Shown here: positions 1 to 13,215 of the stretch, one piece after another
Layout: every line of letters begins with the position of its first letter
Numbering within the stretch: the stretch's first letter is position 1
DNA from: Liolophura sinensis
Lineage: Eukaryota; Mollusca; Polyplacophora; Chitonida; Chitonidae
Direction of reading: 5' to 3'
NCBI RefSeq assembly: GCF_032854445.1
Contig: NW_027018110.1
Span: 1 to 64,000 of the forward strand
DNA: 64,000 bases
Notes under the pieces: generated by a model
Database searches by the model: none
Told to the model about the DNA's origin: nothing
What the model saw: the letters and a program-made list of their open reading frames with translations, nothing else
Program-made: the position numbers and the translations under genes

Positions 1-3000
1 AATTGTCGCTACAGCCAAAAGTATTGGTCGGAGAGCAACGCGGTTTGCACCATTCGATTTCTCGTGACAAAATACGTCGGATTAGCCTCTTACCAGCAGC
101 ACTGGAACAGTTTTTCCACTTTTGCATTTTTGCCTGGTCTTTTTGTTAATTGAAATCGGATACACTGTACTATGCACAATCGCGACTGGTCGTTACTATA
201 TTCAACTTTTAACTATACGTTATGTGCCCTTCGGTAGCCCAGAAGACGTCAAATCTTTGGGCTAAGCCCATTTAACTCATCCAGCAATTGTCTTACTTTT
301 AAGTCCAAGACAATCTCAATGTCTTTATCTACGTGTAGAAAAACCACACCATTCGTACATAAAAAACACAATGTACTAGATACAGTCTGCTGTAAAAAGT
401 ACAACTGATCACTGAAATACATCAATAAAGTTCTAAAAGATGCGGAATTGGCCCAGGCATCGGCAGCTGTTTAAAAAATTGCAAATTTCCCTGGTTTCCA
501 TGGAGTAAGAGCCGTTGCTGGGCACGTGACTATGACATCAATGATCATTCAATTGTCGCTACAGCCAAAAGTATTGGTCGGAGAGCAACGCGGTTTGCAC
601 CATTCGATTTCTCGTCACAAAATACTTCGGATTAGCCTTTTACCAGCAGCACTGGAACAGTTTTTTCCACTTTTGCATTTTTGCCTGGTCTTTTTGTTAA
701 TTGAAATCGGATACACTGTACTATGTACAATCGCGACTGGTCATTACTATATTCAACTTTTGACTATAAGTTATGGGCCCTTCTGTAGCCCAGAAGACGT
801 CAAATCTTTGGGCTAAGCCCATTTAACTCACCCAGCAATTGTCTTACTTTTAAGTCCAAGACAATCTCAATGTCTTTATCTACGTGTAGAAAAACCACAC
901 CATTTGTACATAAAAAACACAAGGTACTAGATACAGTCTGCTGTAAAAAGTACAACTGATCACTGAACCACATCAATAAGGTTCTAAAAGATGCGGAATT
1001 GGCCCAAACATCGGCAGCTGTTTAAAAAATTGCAAATTTCCCTGGTTTCCATGGAGTAAGAGCCGTTGCTGGGCACGTGACTATGACATCAATGATCATT
1101 CAATTGTGGCTACAGCCAAAAGTATTGGTCGGAGAGCAACGCGGTTTGCACCATTCGATTTCTCGTGACAAAATACTTCGGATTAGCCTTTTACCAGCAG
1201 CACTGGAACAGTTTTTCCACTTTTGCATTTTTGCCTGGTCTTTTTGTTAATTGAAATCGGCTACACTGTACTATGTACAATTGCGACTGGTCATTACTAT
1301 ATTCAACTTTGGACTATAAGTTATGTGCCCTTCTGTAGCCCAGAAGACGTCAAATTTTTGGGCTAAGCCCATTTAACTCACCCAGCAATTGTCTTACTTT
1401 TAAGTCCAAGACAATCTCAATGTCTTTATCTACGTGTAGAAAAACCACACCATTCGTACATAAAAAACACAATGTACTAGATACAGTCTGCTGTAAAAAG
1501 TACAACTGATCACTGAACCACATCTATAAGGTTCTAATAGATGCGGAATTGGGCCAAGCATCGGCAGCTGTTTAAAAAATTGCAAATTTCCCTGGTTTCC
1601 ATGGAGTAAGAGCCGTTGCTGGGCACGTGACTATGACATCAATTATCATTCAATTGTCGCTACAGCCAAAAGTATTGGTCGGAGAGCAACGCGGTTTGCA
1701 CCATTCGATTTCTCGTCACAAAATACGTCGGATTAGCCTCTTACCAGCAGCACTGGAACCGTTTTTCCACTTTTGCATTTTTGCCTGGTCTTTTTGTTAA
1801 TTGAAATCGGATACACTGTACTATGCACAATCGCGACTGGTCGTTACAATATTCAACTTTTAACTATACGTTATGTGCCCTTCGGTAGCCCAGAAGACGT
1901 CAAATCTTTGGGCTAAGCCCATTTAACTCATCCAGCAATTGTCTTACTTTTAAGTCCAAGACAATCTCAATGTCTTTATCTACGTGTAGAAAAACCACAC
2001 CATTGGTACATAAAAAACACAAGGTACTAGATACAGTCTGCTGTAAAAAGTACAACTGATCACTGAACCACATCTATAAGGTTCTAATAGATGCGGAATT
2101 GGGCCAGGCATCGGCAGCTGTTTAAAAAATTGCAAATTTCCCTGGTTTCCATGGAGTAAGAGCCGTTGCTGGGCACGTGACTATGACATCAATGATCATT
2201 CAATTGTGGCTACAGCCAAAAGTATTGGTCGGAGAGCAACGCGGTTTGCACCATTCGATTTCTCGTCACAAAATACGTCGGATTAGCCTCTTACCAGCAG
2301 CACTGGAACAGTTTTTCCACTTTTGCATTTTTGCCTGGTCTTTTTGTTAATTTGAAATCGGATACAATCTACTATGTACAATCGCGACTGGTCATTACTA
2401 TATTCAACTTTGGACTATAAGTTATGTGCCCTTCTGTAGCCCAGAAGACGTCAAATTTTTGGGCTAAGCCCATTTAACTCCCCCAGCAATTGTCTTACTT
2501 TTAAGTCCAAGACAATCTCAATGTCTTTATCTACGTGTAGAAAAACCACACCATTCGTACATAAAAAACACAATGTACTAGATACAGTCTGCTGTAAAAA
2601 GTACAACTGATCACTGAACCACATCTATAAGGTTCTAATAGATGCGGAATTGGGCCAGGCATCGGCAGCTGTTTAAAAAATTGCAAATTTCCCTGGTTTC
2701 CATGGAGTAAGAGCCGTTGCTGGGCACGTGACTATGCCATCAATGATCATTCAATTGTGGCTACAGCCAAAAGTATTGGTCGGAGAGCAACGCGGTTTGC
2801 ACCATTCGATTTCTCGTCACAAAATACGTCGGATTAGCCTCTTACCAGCAGCACTGGAACAGTTTTTCCACTTTTGCATTTTTGCCTGGTCTTTTTGTTA
2901 ATTTGAAATCGGATACAATCTACTATGTACAATCGCGACTGGTCATTACTATATTCAACTTTTTACTATAAGTTATGGGCCCTTCTGTAGCCCAGAAGAC

Positions 3001-3303
3001 GTCAAATCTTTGGGCTAAGCCCATTTAACTCACCCAGCAATTGTCTTACTTCTAAGTCCAAGACAATCTCAATGTCTTTATCTACGTGTAGAAAAACCAC
3101 ACCATTTGTACATAAAAAACACAAGGTACTAGATACAGTCTGCTGTAAAAAGTACAACTGATCACTGAACCACATCAATAAGGTTCTAAAAGATGCGGAA
3201 TTGGCCCAAACATCGGGAGCTGTTTAAAAAATTGCAAATTTCCCTGGTTTCCATGGAGTAAGAGCCGTTGCTGGGCACGTGACTATGACATCAATGATCA
3301 TTC
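1..3303. repeat. Six mixed monomers (m1-m6)
   Basis: Units at 1, 551, 1102, 1652, 2202 and 2753 do not form an obvious perfect HOR. Units at 551 and 2753 share TTATGGGCCC, and those at 1102 and 2202 share TTTGGACTAT, so a partial two-type alternation is present. The unit at 2753 ends with a GGCCCAAACATCGGGAG variant that recurs at 5416, linking it to the tetramer that follows. The first unit starts at offset 1 only because of where the window was cut. Confidence 0.75.
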
Positions 3304-5509
3304 AATTGTGGCTACAGCCAAAAGTATTGGTCGGAGAGCAACGCGGTTTGCACCATTCGATTTCTCGTGACAAAATACGTCGGATTAGCCTCTTACCAGC
3401 AGCACTGGAACAGTTTTTCCACTTTTGCATTTTTGCCTGGTCTTTTTGTTAATTGAAATCGGATACACTGTACTATGCACAATCCCGACTGGTCGTTACT
3501 ATATTCAACTTTTAACTATACGTTATGTGCCCTTCGGTAGCCCAGATGACGTCAAATCTTTGGGCTAAGCCCATTTAACTCATCCAGCAATTGTCTTACT
3601 TTTAAGTCCAAGACAATCTCAATGTCTTTATCTACGTGTAGAAAAACCACACCATTCGTACATAAAAAACACAATGTACTAGATACAGTCTGTTGTAAAA
3701 AGTACAACTGATCACTGAACCACATCTTTAAAGTTCTAATAGATTGCGGAATTGGGCCAGGCATCGGCAGCTGTTTAAAAATTGCAAATTTCCCTGGTTT
3801 CCATGGAGTAAGAGCCGTTGCTGGGCACGTGACTATGACATCAATTATCATTCAATTGTCGCTACAGCCAAAAGTATTGGTCGGAGAGCAACGCGGTTTG
3901 CACCATTCGATTTCTCGTGACAAATACGTCGGATTAGCCTCTTACCAGCAGCACTGGAAGAGTTTTTCCACTTTTGCATTTTGCCTGGTCTTTTTGTTAA
4001 TTTGAAATCGGATACAATCTACGATGTACAATCGCGACTGGTCATTACTATATTCAACTTTGGACTATAAGTTATGTGCCCTTCTGTAGCCCAGAAGACG
4101 TCAAATTTTTTGGGCTAAGCCCATTTAACTCCCCCAGCAATTGTCTTACTTTTAAGTCCAAGACAATCTCAATGTCTTTATCTACGTGTAGAAAAACCAC
4201 ACCATTCGTACATAAAAAACACAATGTACTAGAATACAGTCTGCTGTAAAAAAGTACAACTGATCACTGAACCACATCTATAGGGTTCTAATAGATGCGG
4301 AATTGGGCCAGGCATCGGCAGCTGTTAAAAAATTGCAAATTTCCTGGTTTCCATGGAGTAAGAGCCGTTGCTGGGCACGTGACTATGACATGAATGATCA
4401 TTCAATTGTGGCTACAGCCAAAAGTATTGGGTCGGAGAGCAACGCGGTTTGCACCCATTTCGATTTCTCGTCACAAAATACGTCGGATTAGTCCTCTTAC
4501 CAGCAGCACTGAAGAGTTTTTCCACTTTTGCATTTTTGCCTGGTCTTTTTGTTAATTGAAATCGGATACACTGTACTATGCACAATCGCGACTGGTCGTT
4601 ACAATATTCAACTTTTTAACTACACGTTATGTGCCCTTCGGTAGCCAGAAGACGTCAAATCTTTGGGCTAAAGCCCATTTAACTCACCCAGCAATTGTCT
4701 TACTTCTAGTCCAAGACAATCTCAATGTCTTTATCTACGTGTAGAAAACCACACCAATTGTACATAAAAAACACAATGTACTAGATACAGTCTGCTGTAA
4801 AAAGTACAACTGATCACTGACCCACATCAATAAGGTTCTAAAAGATGCGGAATTGGCCCAGGCATCGGCAGCTGTTTAAAAAATTGCAAATTTCCCTGGT
4901 TTCCATGGAGTAAGAGCCATTGGCTGGGCACGTGACAATGACATCAATGATCATTCAATTGTGGCTACAGCCAAAAGTATTGGTCGGAGAGCAACGCGGT
5001 TTGCACCATTCGATTTCTCGTGACAAAATACGTCGGATTAACCTCTTACCAGCAGCACTGGAACAGTTTTTCCACTTTTGCATTTTTGCCTGGTCTTTTT
5101 GTTAATTTGAAATCGGATACAATCTACTATGTACAATCCGCGACTGGTCATTACTATATTCAACTTTTTACTAAAAGTTATGGGCCCTTCTGTAGCCCAG
5201 AAGACGTCAAATCTTTGGGCTAAGCCCATTTAACTCACCCAGCAATTGTCTTACTTCTAAGTCCAAGACAATCTCAATGTCTTTATCTACGTGTAGAAAA
5301 ACCACACCATTTGTACATAAAAAACACAAGGTACTAGATACAGTCTGCTGTAAAAAGTACAACTGATCACTGAACCACATCAATAAGGTTCTAAAAAGAT
5401 GCGGAATTGGCCCAAACATCGGGAGCTGTTTAAAAAATTGCAAATTTCCCTGGTTTCCATGGAGTAAGAGCCGTTGCTGGGCACGTGACTATGACATCAA
5501 TGATCATTC
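3304..5509. repeat. Tetrameric higher-order repeat, copy 1 (m7-m10)
   Basis: Four successive units match the next four in order. The first pair shares AATCCCGACTGG (3481, 5686), CTGTTGTAAAA and CATCTTTAAAGTTC. The second pair shares GGAAGAG and TTTGGACTAT. The third pair is preceded by GACATGAATG and has AACTACACG. The fourth pair is preceded by GCCATTG...GACAATG and has GGATTAACCTC. Spacing is about 2205 bp. This copy carries many single-base indels that copy 2 mostly lacks. Confidence 0.8.
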
Positions 5510-6095
5510 AATTGTGGCTACAGCCAAAAGTATTGGTCGGAGAGCAACGCGGTTTGCACATTCGATTTCTCGTGACAAAATACGTCGGATTAGCCTCTTA
5601 CCAGCAGCACTGGAACAGTTTTTCCACTTTTGATTTTTTGCCTGGTCTTTTTGTTAATTGAAATCGGATACACTGTACTATGCACAATCCCGACTGGTCG
5701 TTACTATATTCAACTTTTAACTATACGTTATGTGCCCTTCGGTAGCCCAGAAGACGTCAAATCTTTGGGCTAAGCCATTTAACTCATCCAGCAATTGTCT
5801 TACTTTTAAGTCCAAGACAATCTCAATGTCTTTTATCTACGTGTAGAAAAACCACACCATTCGTACATAAAAAACACAATGTACTAGATACAGTCTGTTG
5901 TAAAAGTACAACTGATCACTGAACCACATCTTTAAAGTTCTAATAGATGCGGAATTGGGCCAGGCATCGGCAGCTGTTTAAAAAATTGCAAATTTCCCTG
6001 GTTTCCATGGAGTTAAGAGCCGTTGCTGGGCACGTGACTATGACATCATTATCATTCAATTGTCGCTACAGCCAAAAGTATTGGTCGGAGAGAGC
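3745..6095. other. Indel-rich segment 1
   Basis: About twenty single-base gains or losses are packed into roughly 2.3 kb, many in or next to short homopolymers or doublets: AGATTGCGG, GACAAATACG, AATTTTTTGGGC, GAATACAG, TTGGGTCGG, CACCCATTTCG, CATTGGCTGG, AATCCGCGAC, GAGTTAAGAG, GGAGAGAGC. Monomer lengths here are 548-553 bp, whereas most units elsewhere are 549-551. This looks like unpolished long-read consensus or a join, but real decay is possible. Confidence 0.7.
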
Positions 6096-7708
6096 AACGC
6101 GGTTTGCACCATTCGATTTCTCGTGACAAAATACGTCGGATTAGCCTCTTACCAGCAGCACTGGAAGAGTTTTTCCACTTTTGCATTTTTGCCTGGTCTT
6201 TTTGTTAATTTGAAATCGGATACAATCTACTATGTACAATCGCGACTGGTCATTACTATATTCAACTTTGGACTATAAGTTATGTGCCCTTCTGTAGCCC
6301 AGAAGACGTCAAATTTTTGGGCTAAGCCCATTTAACTCCCCCAGCAATTGTCTTACTTTTAAGTCCAAGACAATCTCAATGTCTTTATCTACGTGTAGAA
6401 AAACCACACCATTCGTACATAAAAAACACAATGTACTAGATACAGTCTGCTGTAAAAAGTACAACTGATCACTGAACCACATCTATAAGGTTCTAATAGA
6501 TGCGGAATTGGGCCAGGCATCGGCAGCTGTTTAAAAAATTGCAAATTTCCCTGGTTTCCATGGAGTAAGAGCCGTTGCTGGGCACGTGACTATGACATGA
6601 ATGATCATTCAATTGTGGCTACAGCCAAAAGTATTGGTCGGAGAGCAACGCGGTTTGCACCATTCGATTTCTCGTCACAAAATACGTCGGATTAGTCTCT
6701 TACCAGCAGCACTGGAAGAGTTTTTCCACTTTTGCATTTTTGCCTGGTCTTTTTGTTAATTGAAATCGGATACACTGTACTATGCACAATCGCGACTGGT
6801 CGTTACAATATTCAACTTTTAACTACACGTTATGTGCCCTTCGGTAGCCCAGAAGACGTCAAATCTTTGGGCTAAGCCCATTTAACTCACCCAGCAATTG
6901 TCTTACTTCTAAGTCCAAGACAATCTCAATGTCTTTATCTACGTGTAGAAAAACCACACCATTTGTACATAAAAAACACAAGGTACTAGATACAGTCTGC
7001 TGTAAAAAGTACAACTGATCACTGACCCACATCAATAAGGTTCTAAAAGATGCGGAATTGGCCCAGGCATCGGCAGCTGTTTAAAAATTGCAAATTTCCC
7101 TGGTTTCCATGGAGTAAGAGCCATTGCTGGGCACGTGACAATGACATCAATGATCATTCAATTGTGGCTACAGCCAAAAGTATTGGTCGGAGAGCAACGC
7201 GGTTTGCACCATTCGATTTCTCGTGACAAAATACGTCGGATTAACCTCTTACCAGCAGCACTGGAACAGTTTTTCCACTTTTGCATTTTTGCCTGGTCTT
7301 TTTGTTAATTGAAATCGGATACACTTTACTATGCACATTCGCGACTGGTCGTTACTATATTCAACTTTTAACTATACGTTATGTGCCCTTCGGTAGCCCA
7401 GAAGACGTCAAATCTTTGGGCTAAGCCCATTTAACTCATCCAGCAATTGTCTTACTTTTAAGTCCAAGAAAATCTCAATGTCTTTATCTACGTGTAGAAA
7501 AACCACACCCTTCGTACATAAAAAACACAATGTACTAGATACAGTCTGCTGTAAAAAGTACAACTGATCACTGAACCACATCTATAAGGTTCTAATAGAT
7601 GCGGAATTGGGCCAGGCATCGGCAGCTGTTAAAAAATTGCATATTTCCCTGGTTTCCATGGAGTAAGAGCCGTTGCTGGGCACGTGACTATGACATCAAT
7701 GATCATTC
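5510..7708. repeat. Tetrameric higher-order repeat, copy 2 (m11-m14)
   Basis: This block parallels 3304-5509 marker by marker. The last unit (7160) matches its partner only in the first part: it has the same GGATTAACCTC, but from about offset 145 it switches to a haplotype I middle, where the partner has haplotype II with TTATGGGCCC. That unit is therefore a chimera, consistent with crossover or conversion at the block end. Confidence 0.75.
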
Positions 7709-8260
7709 AATTGTGGCTGCAGCCATAAGTATTGGTCGGAGAGCAACGCGGTTTGCACCATTCGATTTCTCGTCAAAAAAATACGTCGGATTAGCCTCCT
7801 ATTATCAGCACTGGAACAGTTTTTCCACTTTTGCATTTTTGCCTGGTCTTTTTGTTAATTTGAAATCGGATACATTCTACTATGTACAATCGCAACTGGT
7901 CATTACTATATTCAACTTTTGACTATACGTTATGTGCCCTTCGGTAGCCCAGAAGACGTCAAATCTTTGGGCTAAGCCCATTTAACTCATCCAGCAATTG
8001 TCTTACTTTTAAGTCCAAGACAATCTCAATGTCTTTATCTACGTGTAGAAAAACCACACCATTCGTACATAAAAAACACAATGTACTAGATACAGTCTGC
8101 TGTAAAAAGTACAACTGATCACTGAACCACATCTATAAGGTTCTAATAGATGCGGAATTGGCCGAGGCATCGGCAGCTGTTTAAAAAATTGCAAATTTCC
8201 CTGGTTTCCATGGAGTAAGAGCCGTTGCTGGGCACGTGACTATGACATCAATGATCATTC
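7709..8260. repeat. Single monomer m15, sister of the unit at 10462
   Basis: It carries the linked markers GGCTGCAGCCATAAG, CGTCAAAAAAATACG and CTCCTATTATCAGCAC, with GGCCGAGGC at its end. The same combination occurs in the unit at 10462 and in part in those at 9911, 12664 and 14316. It forms the left boundary of the 5-4-3 series. The preceding unit ends in GTTAAAAAATTGCATAT, as does the unit before 9911. Confidence 0.75.
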
Positions 8261-11013
8261 AATTGTGGCTACAGCCAAAAGTATTGGTCGGAGAGCAACG
8301 CGGTTTGCACCATTCGATTTCTCGTCACAAAATACGTCGGATTAGCCTCTTACCAGCAGCACTGGAACAGTTTTTCCACTTTTGCATTTTTGCCTGGTCT
8401 TTTTGTTAATTTGAAATCGGATACAATCTACTATGTACAATCGCGACTGGTCATTACTATATTCAACTTTTGACTATAAGTTATGGGCCCTTATGTAGCC
8501 CAGAAGACGTCAAATCTTTGGGCTAAGCCCATTTAACTCACCCAGCAATTGTCTTACTTCTAAGTCCAAGACAATCTCAATGTCTTTATCTACGTGTAGA
8601 AAAACCACACCATTTGTACATAAAAAACACAAGATACTAGATACAGTCTGCTGTAAAAAGTACAACTGATCACTGAACCACATCAATAAGGTTCTAAAAG
8701 ATGCGGAATTGGCCCAAACATGGGGAGCTGTTTAAAAAATTGCAAATTTCCCTGGTTTCCATGGAGTAAGAGCCGTTGCTGGGCACGTGACTATGACATC
8801 AATGATCATTCAATTGTGGCTACAGCCAAAAGTATTGGTCGGAGAGCAACGCGGTTTGCACCATTCGATTTCTCGTGACAAAATACGTCGGATTAGCCTC
8901 TTACCAGCAGCACTGGAACAGTTTTTCCACTTTTGCATTTTTGCCTGGTCTTTTTGTTAATTGAAATCGGATACACTGTACTATGCACAATCGCGACTGG
9001 TCGTTACTATATTCAACTTTTAACTATACGTTATGTGCCCTTCTGTAGCCCAGAAGACGTCAAATCTTTGGGCTAAGCCCATTTAACTCATCCAGCAATT
9101 GTCTTACTTCTAAGTCCAAGACAATCTCAATGTCTTTATCTACGTGTAGAAAAACCACACCATTTGTACATAAAAAACACAAGGCACTAGATACAGTCTG
9201 CTGTAAAAAGTACAACTGATCACTGACCCACATCAATAAGGTTCTAAAAGATGCGGAATTGGCCCAGGCATCGGCAGCTGTTTAAAAAATTGCAAATTTC
9301 CCTGGTTTCCATGGAGTAAGAGCCGTTGCTGGGCACGTGACAATGACATCAATGATCATTCAATTGTCGCTACAGCCAAAAGTATTGGTCGGAGAGCAAC
9401 GCGGTTTGCACCATTCGATTTCTCGTGACAAAATACGTCGGATTAGCCTCTTACCAGCAGCACTGGAACAGTTTTTCCACTTTTGCATTTTTGCCTGGTC
9501 TTTTTGTTAATTGAAATCGGATACACTTTACTATGCACAATCGCGACTGGTCGTTACTATATTCAACTTTTAACTATACGTTATGTGCCCTTCGGTAGCC
9601 CAGAAGACGTCAAATCTTTGGGCTAAGCCCATTTAACTCATCCAGCAATTGTCTTACTTTTAAGTCCAAGACAATCTCAATGTCTTTATCTACGTGTAGA
9701 AAAACCACACCATTCGTACATAAAAAACACAATGTACTAGATACAGTCTGCTGTAAAAAGTACAACTGATCACTGAACCACATCTATAAGGTTCTAATAG
9801 ATGCGGAATTGGGCCAGGCATCGGTAGCTGTTAAAAAATTGCATATTTCCCTGGTTTCCATGGAGTAAGAGCCGTTGCTGGGCACGTGACTATGACATCA
9901 ATGATCATTCAATTGTGGCTACAGCCATAAGTATTGGTCGGAGAGCAACGCGGTTTGCACCATTCGATTTCTCGTCAAAAAAATACGTCGGATTAGCCTC
10001 CTATTATCAGCACTGGAACAGTTTTTCCACTTTTGCATTTTTGCCTGGTCTTTTTGTTAATTGAAATCGGATACATTCTACTATGTACAATCGCAACTGG
10101 TCATTACTATATTCAACTTTTGACTATAAGTTATGTGCTCTTCGGTAGCCCAGAAGACGTCAAATCTTTGGGCTAAGCCCATTTAACTCATCCAGCAATT
10201 GTCTTACTTTTAAGTCCAAGACAATCTCAATGTCTTTATCTACGTGTAGAAAAACCACACCATTCGTACATAAAAAACACAATGTACTAGATACAGTCTG
10301 CTGTAAAAAGTACAACTGATCACTGAACCACATCTATAAGGTTCTAATAGATGCGGAATTGGCCCAGGCATCGGCAGCTGTTTAAAAAATTGCAAATTTC
10401 CCTGGTTTCCATGGAGTAAGAGCCGTTGCTGGGCACGTGACTATGACATCAATGATCATTCAATTGTGGCTGCAGCCATAAGTATTGGTCGGAGAGCAAC
10501 GCGGTTTGCACCATTCGATTTCTCGTCAAAAAAATACGTCGGATTAGCCTCCTATTATCAGCACTGGAACAGTTTTTCCACTTTTGCATTTTTGCCTGGT
10601 CTTTTTGTTAATTTGAAATCGGATACATTCTACTATGTACAATCGCAACTGGTCATTACTATATTCAACTTTTGACTATACGTTATGTGCCCTTCGGTAG
10701 CCCAGAAGACGTCAAATCTTTGGGCTAAGCCCATTTAACTCATCCAGCAATTGTCTTACTTTTAAGTCCAAGACAATCTCAATGTCTTTATCTACGTGTA
10801 GAAAAACCACACCATTCGTACATAAAAAACACAATGTACTAGATACAGTCTGCTGTAAAAAGTACAACTGATCACTGAACCACATCTATAAGGTTCTAAT
10901 AGATGCGGAATTGGCCGAGGCATCGGCAGCTGTTTAAAAAATTGCAAATTTCCCTGGTTTCCATGGAGTAAGAGCCGTTGCTGGGCACGTGACTATGACA
11001 TCAATGATCATTC
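8261..11013. repeat. Higher-order repeat, five-monomer copy (m16-m20)
   Basis: Ordered units start at 8261, 8812, 9362, 9911 and 10462. Diagnostic markers are TTATGGGCCC with AAGATACTAG and ACATGGGGAG in unit 1, GACCCACATC ending in GACAATG in unit 2, the haplotype I middle with GTAGCTGTT in unit 3, CTACAGCCATAAG with GTGCTCTTCGG in unit 4, and CTGCAGCCATAAG with GGCCGAGGC in unit 5. The block recurs 2753 bp downstream with one unit fewer. Confidence 0.85.
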
Positions 11014-13215
11014 AATTGTCGCTACAGCCAAAAGTATTGGTCGGAGAGCAACGCGGTTTGCACCATTCGATTTCTCGTCACAAAATACGTCGGATTAGCC
11101 TCTTACCAGCAGCACTGGAACAGTTTTTCCACTTTTGCATTTTTGCCTGGTCTTTTTGTTAATTTGAAATCGGATACAATCTACTATGTACAATCGCGAC
11201 TGGTCATTACTATATTCAACTTTTGACTATAAGTTATGGGCCCTTCTGTAGCCCAGAAGACGTCAAATCTTTGGGCTAAGCCCATTTAACTCACCCAGCA
11301 ATTGTCTTACTTCTAAGTCCAAGACAATCTCAATGTCTTTATCTACGTGTAGAAAAACCACACCATTTGTACATAAAAAACACAAGATACTAGATACAGT
11401 CTGCTGTAAAAAGTACAACTGATCACTGAACCACATCAATAAGGTTCTAAAAGATGCGGAATTGGCCCAAACATGGGGAGCTGTTTAAAAAATTGCAAAT
11501 TTCCCTGGTTTCCATGGAGTAAGAGCCGTTGCTGGGCACGTGACTATGACATCAATGATCATTCAATTGTGGCTACAGCCAAAAGTATTGGTCGGAGAGC
11601 AACGCGGTTTGCACCATTCGATTTCTCGTGACAAAATACGTCGGATTAGCCTCTTACCAGCAGCACTGGAACAGTTTTTCCACTTTTGCATTTTTGCCTG
11701 GTCTTTTTGTTAATTGAAATCGGATACACTGTACTATGCACAATCGCGACTGGTCGTTACTATATTCAACTTTTAACTATACGTTATGTGCCCTTCTGTA
11801 GCCCAGAAGACGTCAAATCTTTGGGCTAAGCCCATTTAACTCATCCAGCAATTGTCTTACTTCTAAGTCCAAGACAATCTCAATGTCTTTATCTACGTGT
11901 AGAAAAACCACACCATTTGTACATAAAAAACACAAGGTACTAGATACAGTCTGCTGTAAAAAGTACAACTGATCACTGACCCACATCAATAAGGTTCTAA
12001 AAGATGCGGAATTGGCCCAGGCATCGGCAGCTGTTTAAAAAATTGCAAATTTCCCTGGTTTCCATGGAGTAAGAGCCGTTGCTGGGCACGTGACAATGAC
12101 ATCAATGATCATTCAATTGTCGCTACAGCCAAAAGTATTGGTCGGAGAGCAACGCGGTTTGCACCATTCGATTTCTCGTGACAAAATACGTCGGATTAGC
12201 CTCTTACCAGCAGCACTGGAACAGTTTTTCCACTTTTGCATTTTTGCCTGGTCTTTTTGTTAATTGAAATCGGATACACTTTACTATGCACAATCGCGAC
12301 TGGTCGTTACTATATTCAACTTTTAACTATACGTTATGTGCCCTTCGGTAGCCCAGAAGACGTCAAATCTTTGGGCTAAGCCCATTTAACTCATCCAGCA
12401 ATTGTCTTACTTTTAAGTCCAAGACAATCTCAATGTCTTTATCTACGTGTAGAAAAACCACACCATTCGTACATAAAAAACACAATGTACTAGATACAGT
12501 CTGCTGTAAAAAGTACAACTGATCACTGAACCACATCTATAAGGTTCTAATAGATGCGGAATTGGGCCAGGCATCGGTAGCTGTTAAAAAATTGCATATT
12601 TCCCTGGTTTCCATGGAGTAAGAGCCGTTGCTGGGCACGTGACTATGACATCAATGATCATTCAATTGTGGCTGCAGCCATAAGTATTGGTCGGAGAGCA
12701 ACGCGGTTTGCACCATTCGATTTCTCGTCAAAAAAATACGTCGGATTAGCCTCCTATTATCAGCACTGGAACAGTTTTTCCACTTTTGCATTTTTGCCTG
12801 GTCTTTTTGTTAATTTGAAATCGGATACATTCTACTATGTACAATCGCAACTGGTCATTACTATATTCAACTTTTGACTATAAGTTATGTGCTCTTCGGT
12901 AGCCCAGAAGACGTCAAATCTTTGGGCTAAGCCCATTTAACTCATCCAGCAATTGTCTTACTTTTAAGTCCAAGACAATCTCAATGTCTTTATCTACGTG
13001 TAGAAAAACCACACCATTCGTACATAAAAAACACAATGTACTAGATACAGTCTGCTGTAAAAAGTACAACTGATCACTGAACCACATCTAAAAGGTTCTA
13101 ATAGATGCGGAATTGGCCGAGGCATCGGCAGCTGTTTAAAAAATTGCAAATTTCCCTGGTTTCCATGGAGTAAGAGCCGTTGCTGGGCACGTGACTATGA
13201 CATCAATGATCATTC
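11014..13215. repeat. Higher-order repeat, four-monomer copy (m21-m24)
   Basis: Units at 11014, 11565 and 12115 repeat the first three units of the preceding block, including AAGATACTAG and ACATGGGGAG at exactly 2753 bp spacing. The fourth unit (12664) is a fusion: it begins like unit 5 (CTGCAGCCATAAG, TTAATTTGAAATCGG), carries the GTGCTCTTCGG patch of unit 4, and ends in GGCCGAGGC like unit 5. The block has therefore lost one unit. Confidence 0.85.

Noticed and set aside
3552-3851. Minus-strand frame of up to 99 codons recurring in many units (for example 18417-18716, 38235-38510)
   Set aside because: Its residues look fairly protein-like, so an origin from a gene fragment is conceivable. 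However, common variants change residues (for example the T/C site at offset 299 swaps Lys for Glu), frames break by indels, and no start context or conserved domain is visible. A protein search of this frame would decide.
7599-7922. Longest open frame (107 codons; a relative at 14206-14529) as a protein gene
   Set aside because: It crosses a unit junction, exists only where the GTTAAAAAATTGCATAT and CAGCCATAAG variants happen to remove stops, and has no recognisable domain. Comparable frames appear in other phases and on the other strand, and single-base indels and stops are freely tolerated between units.
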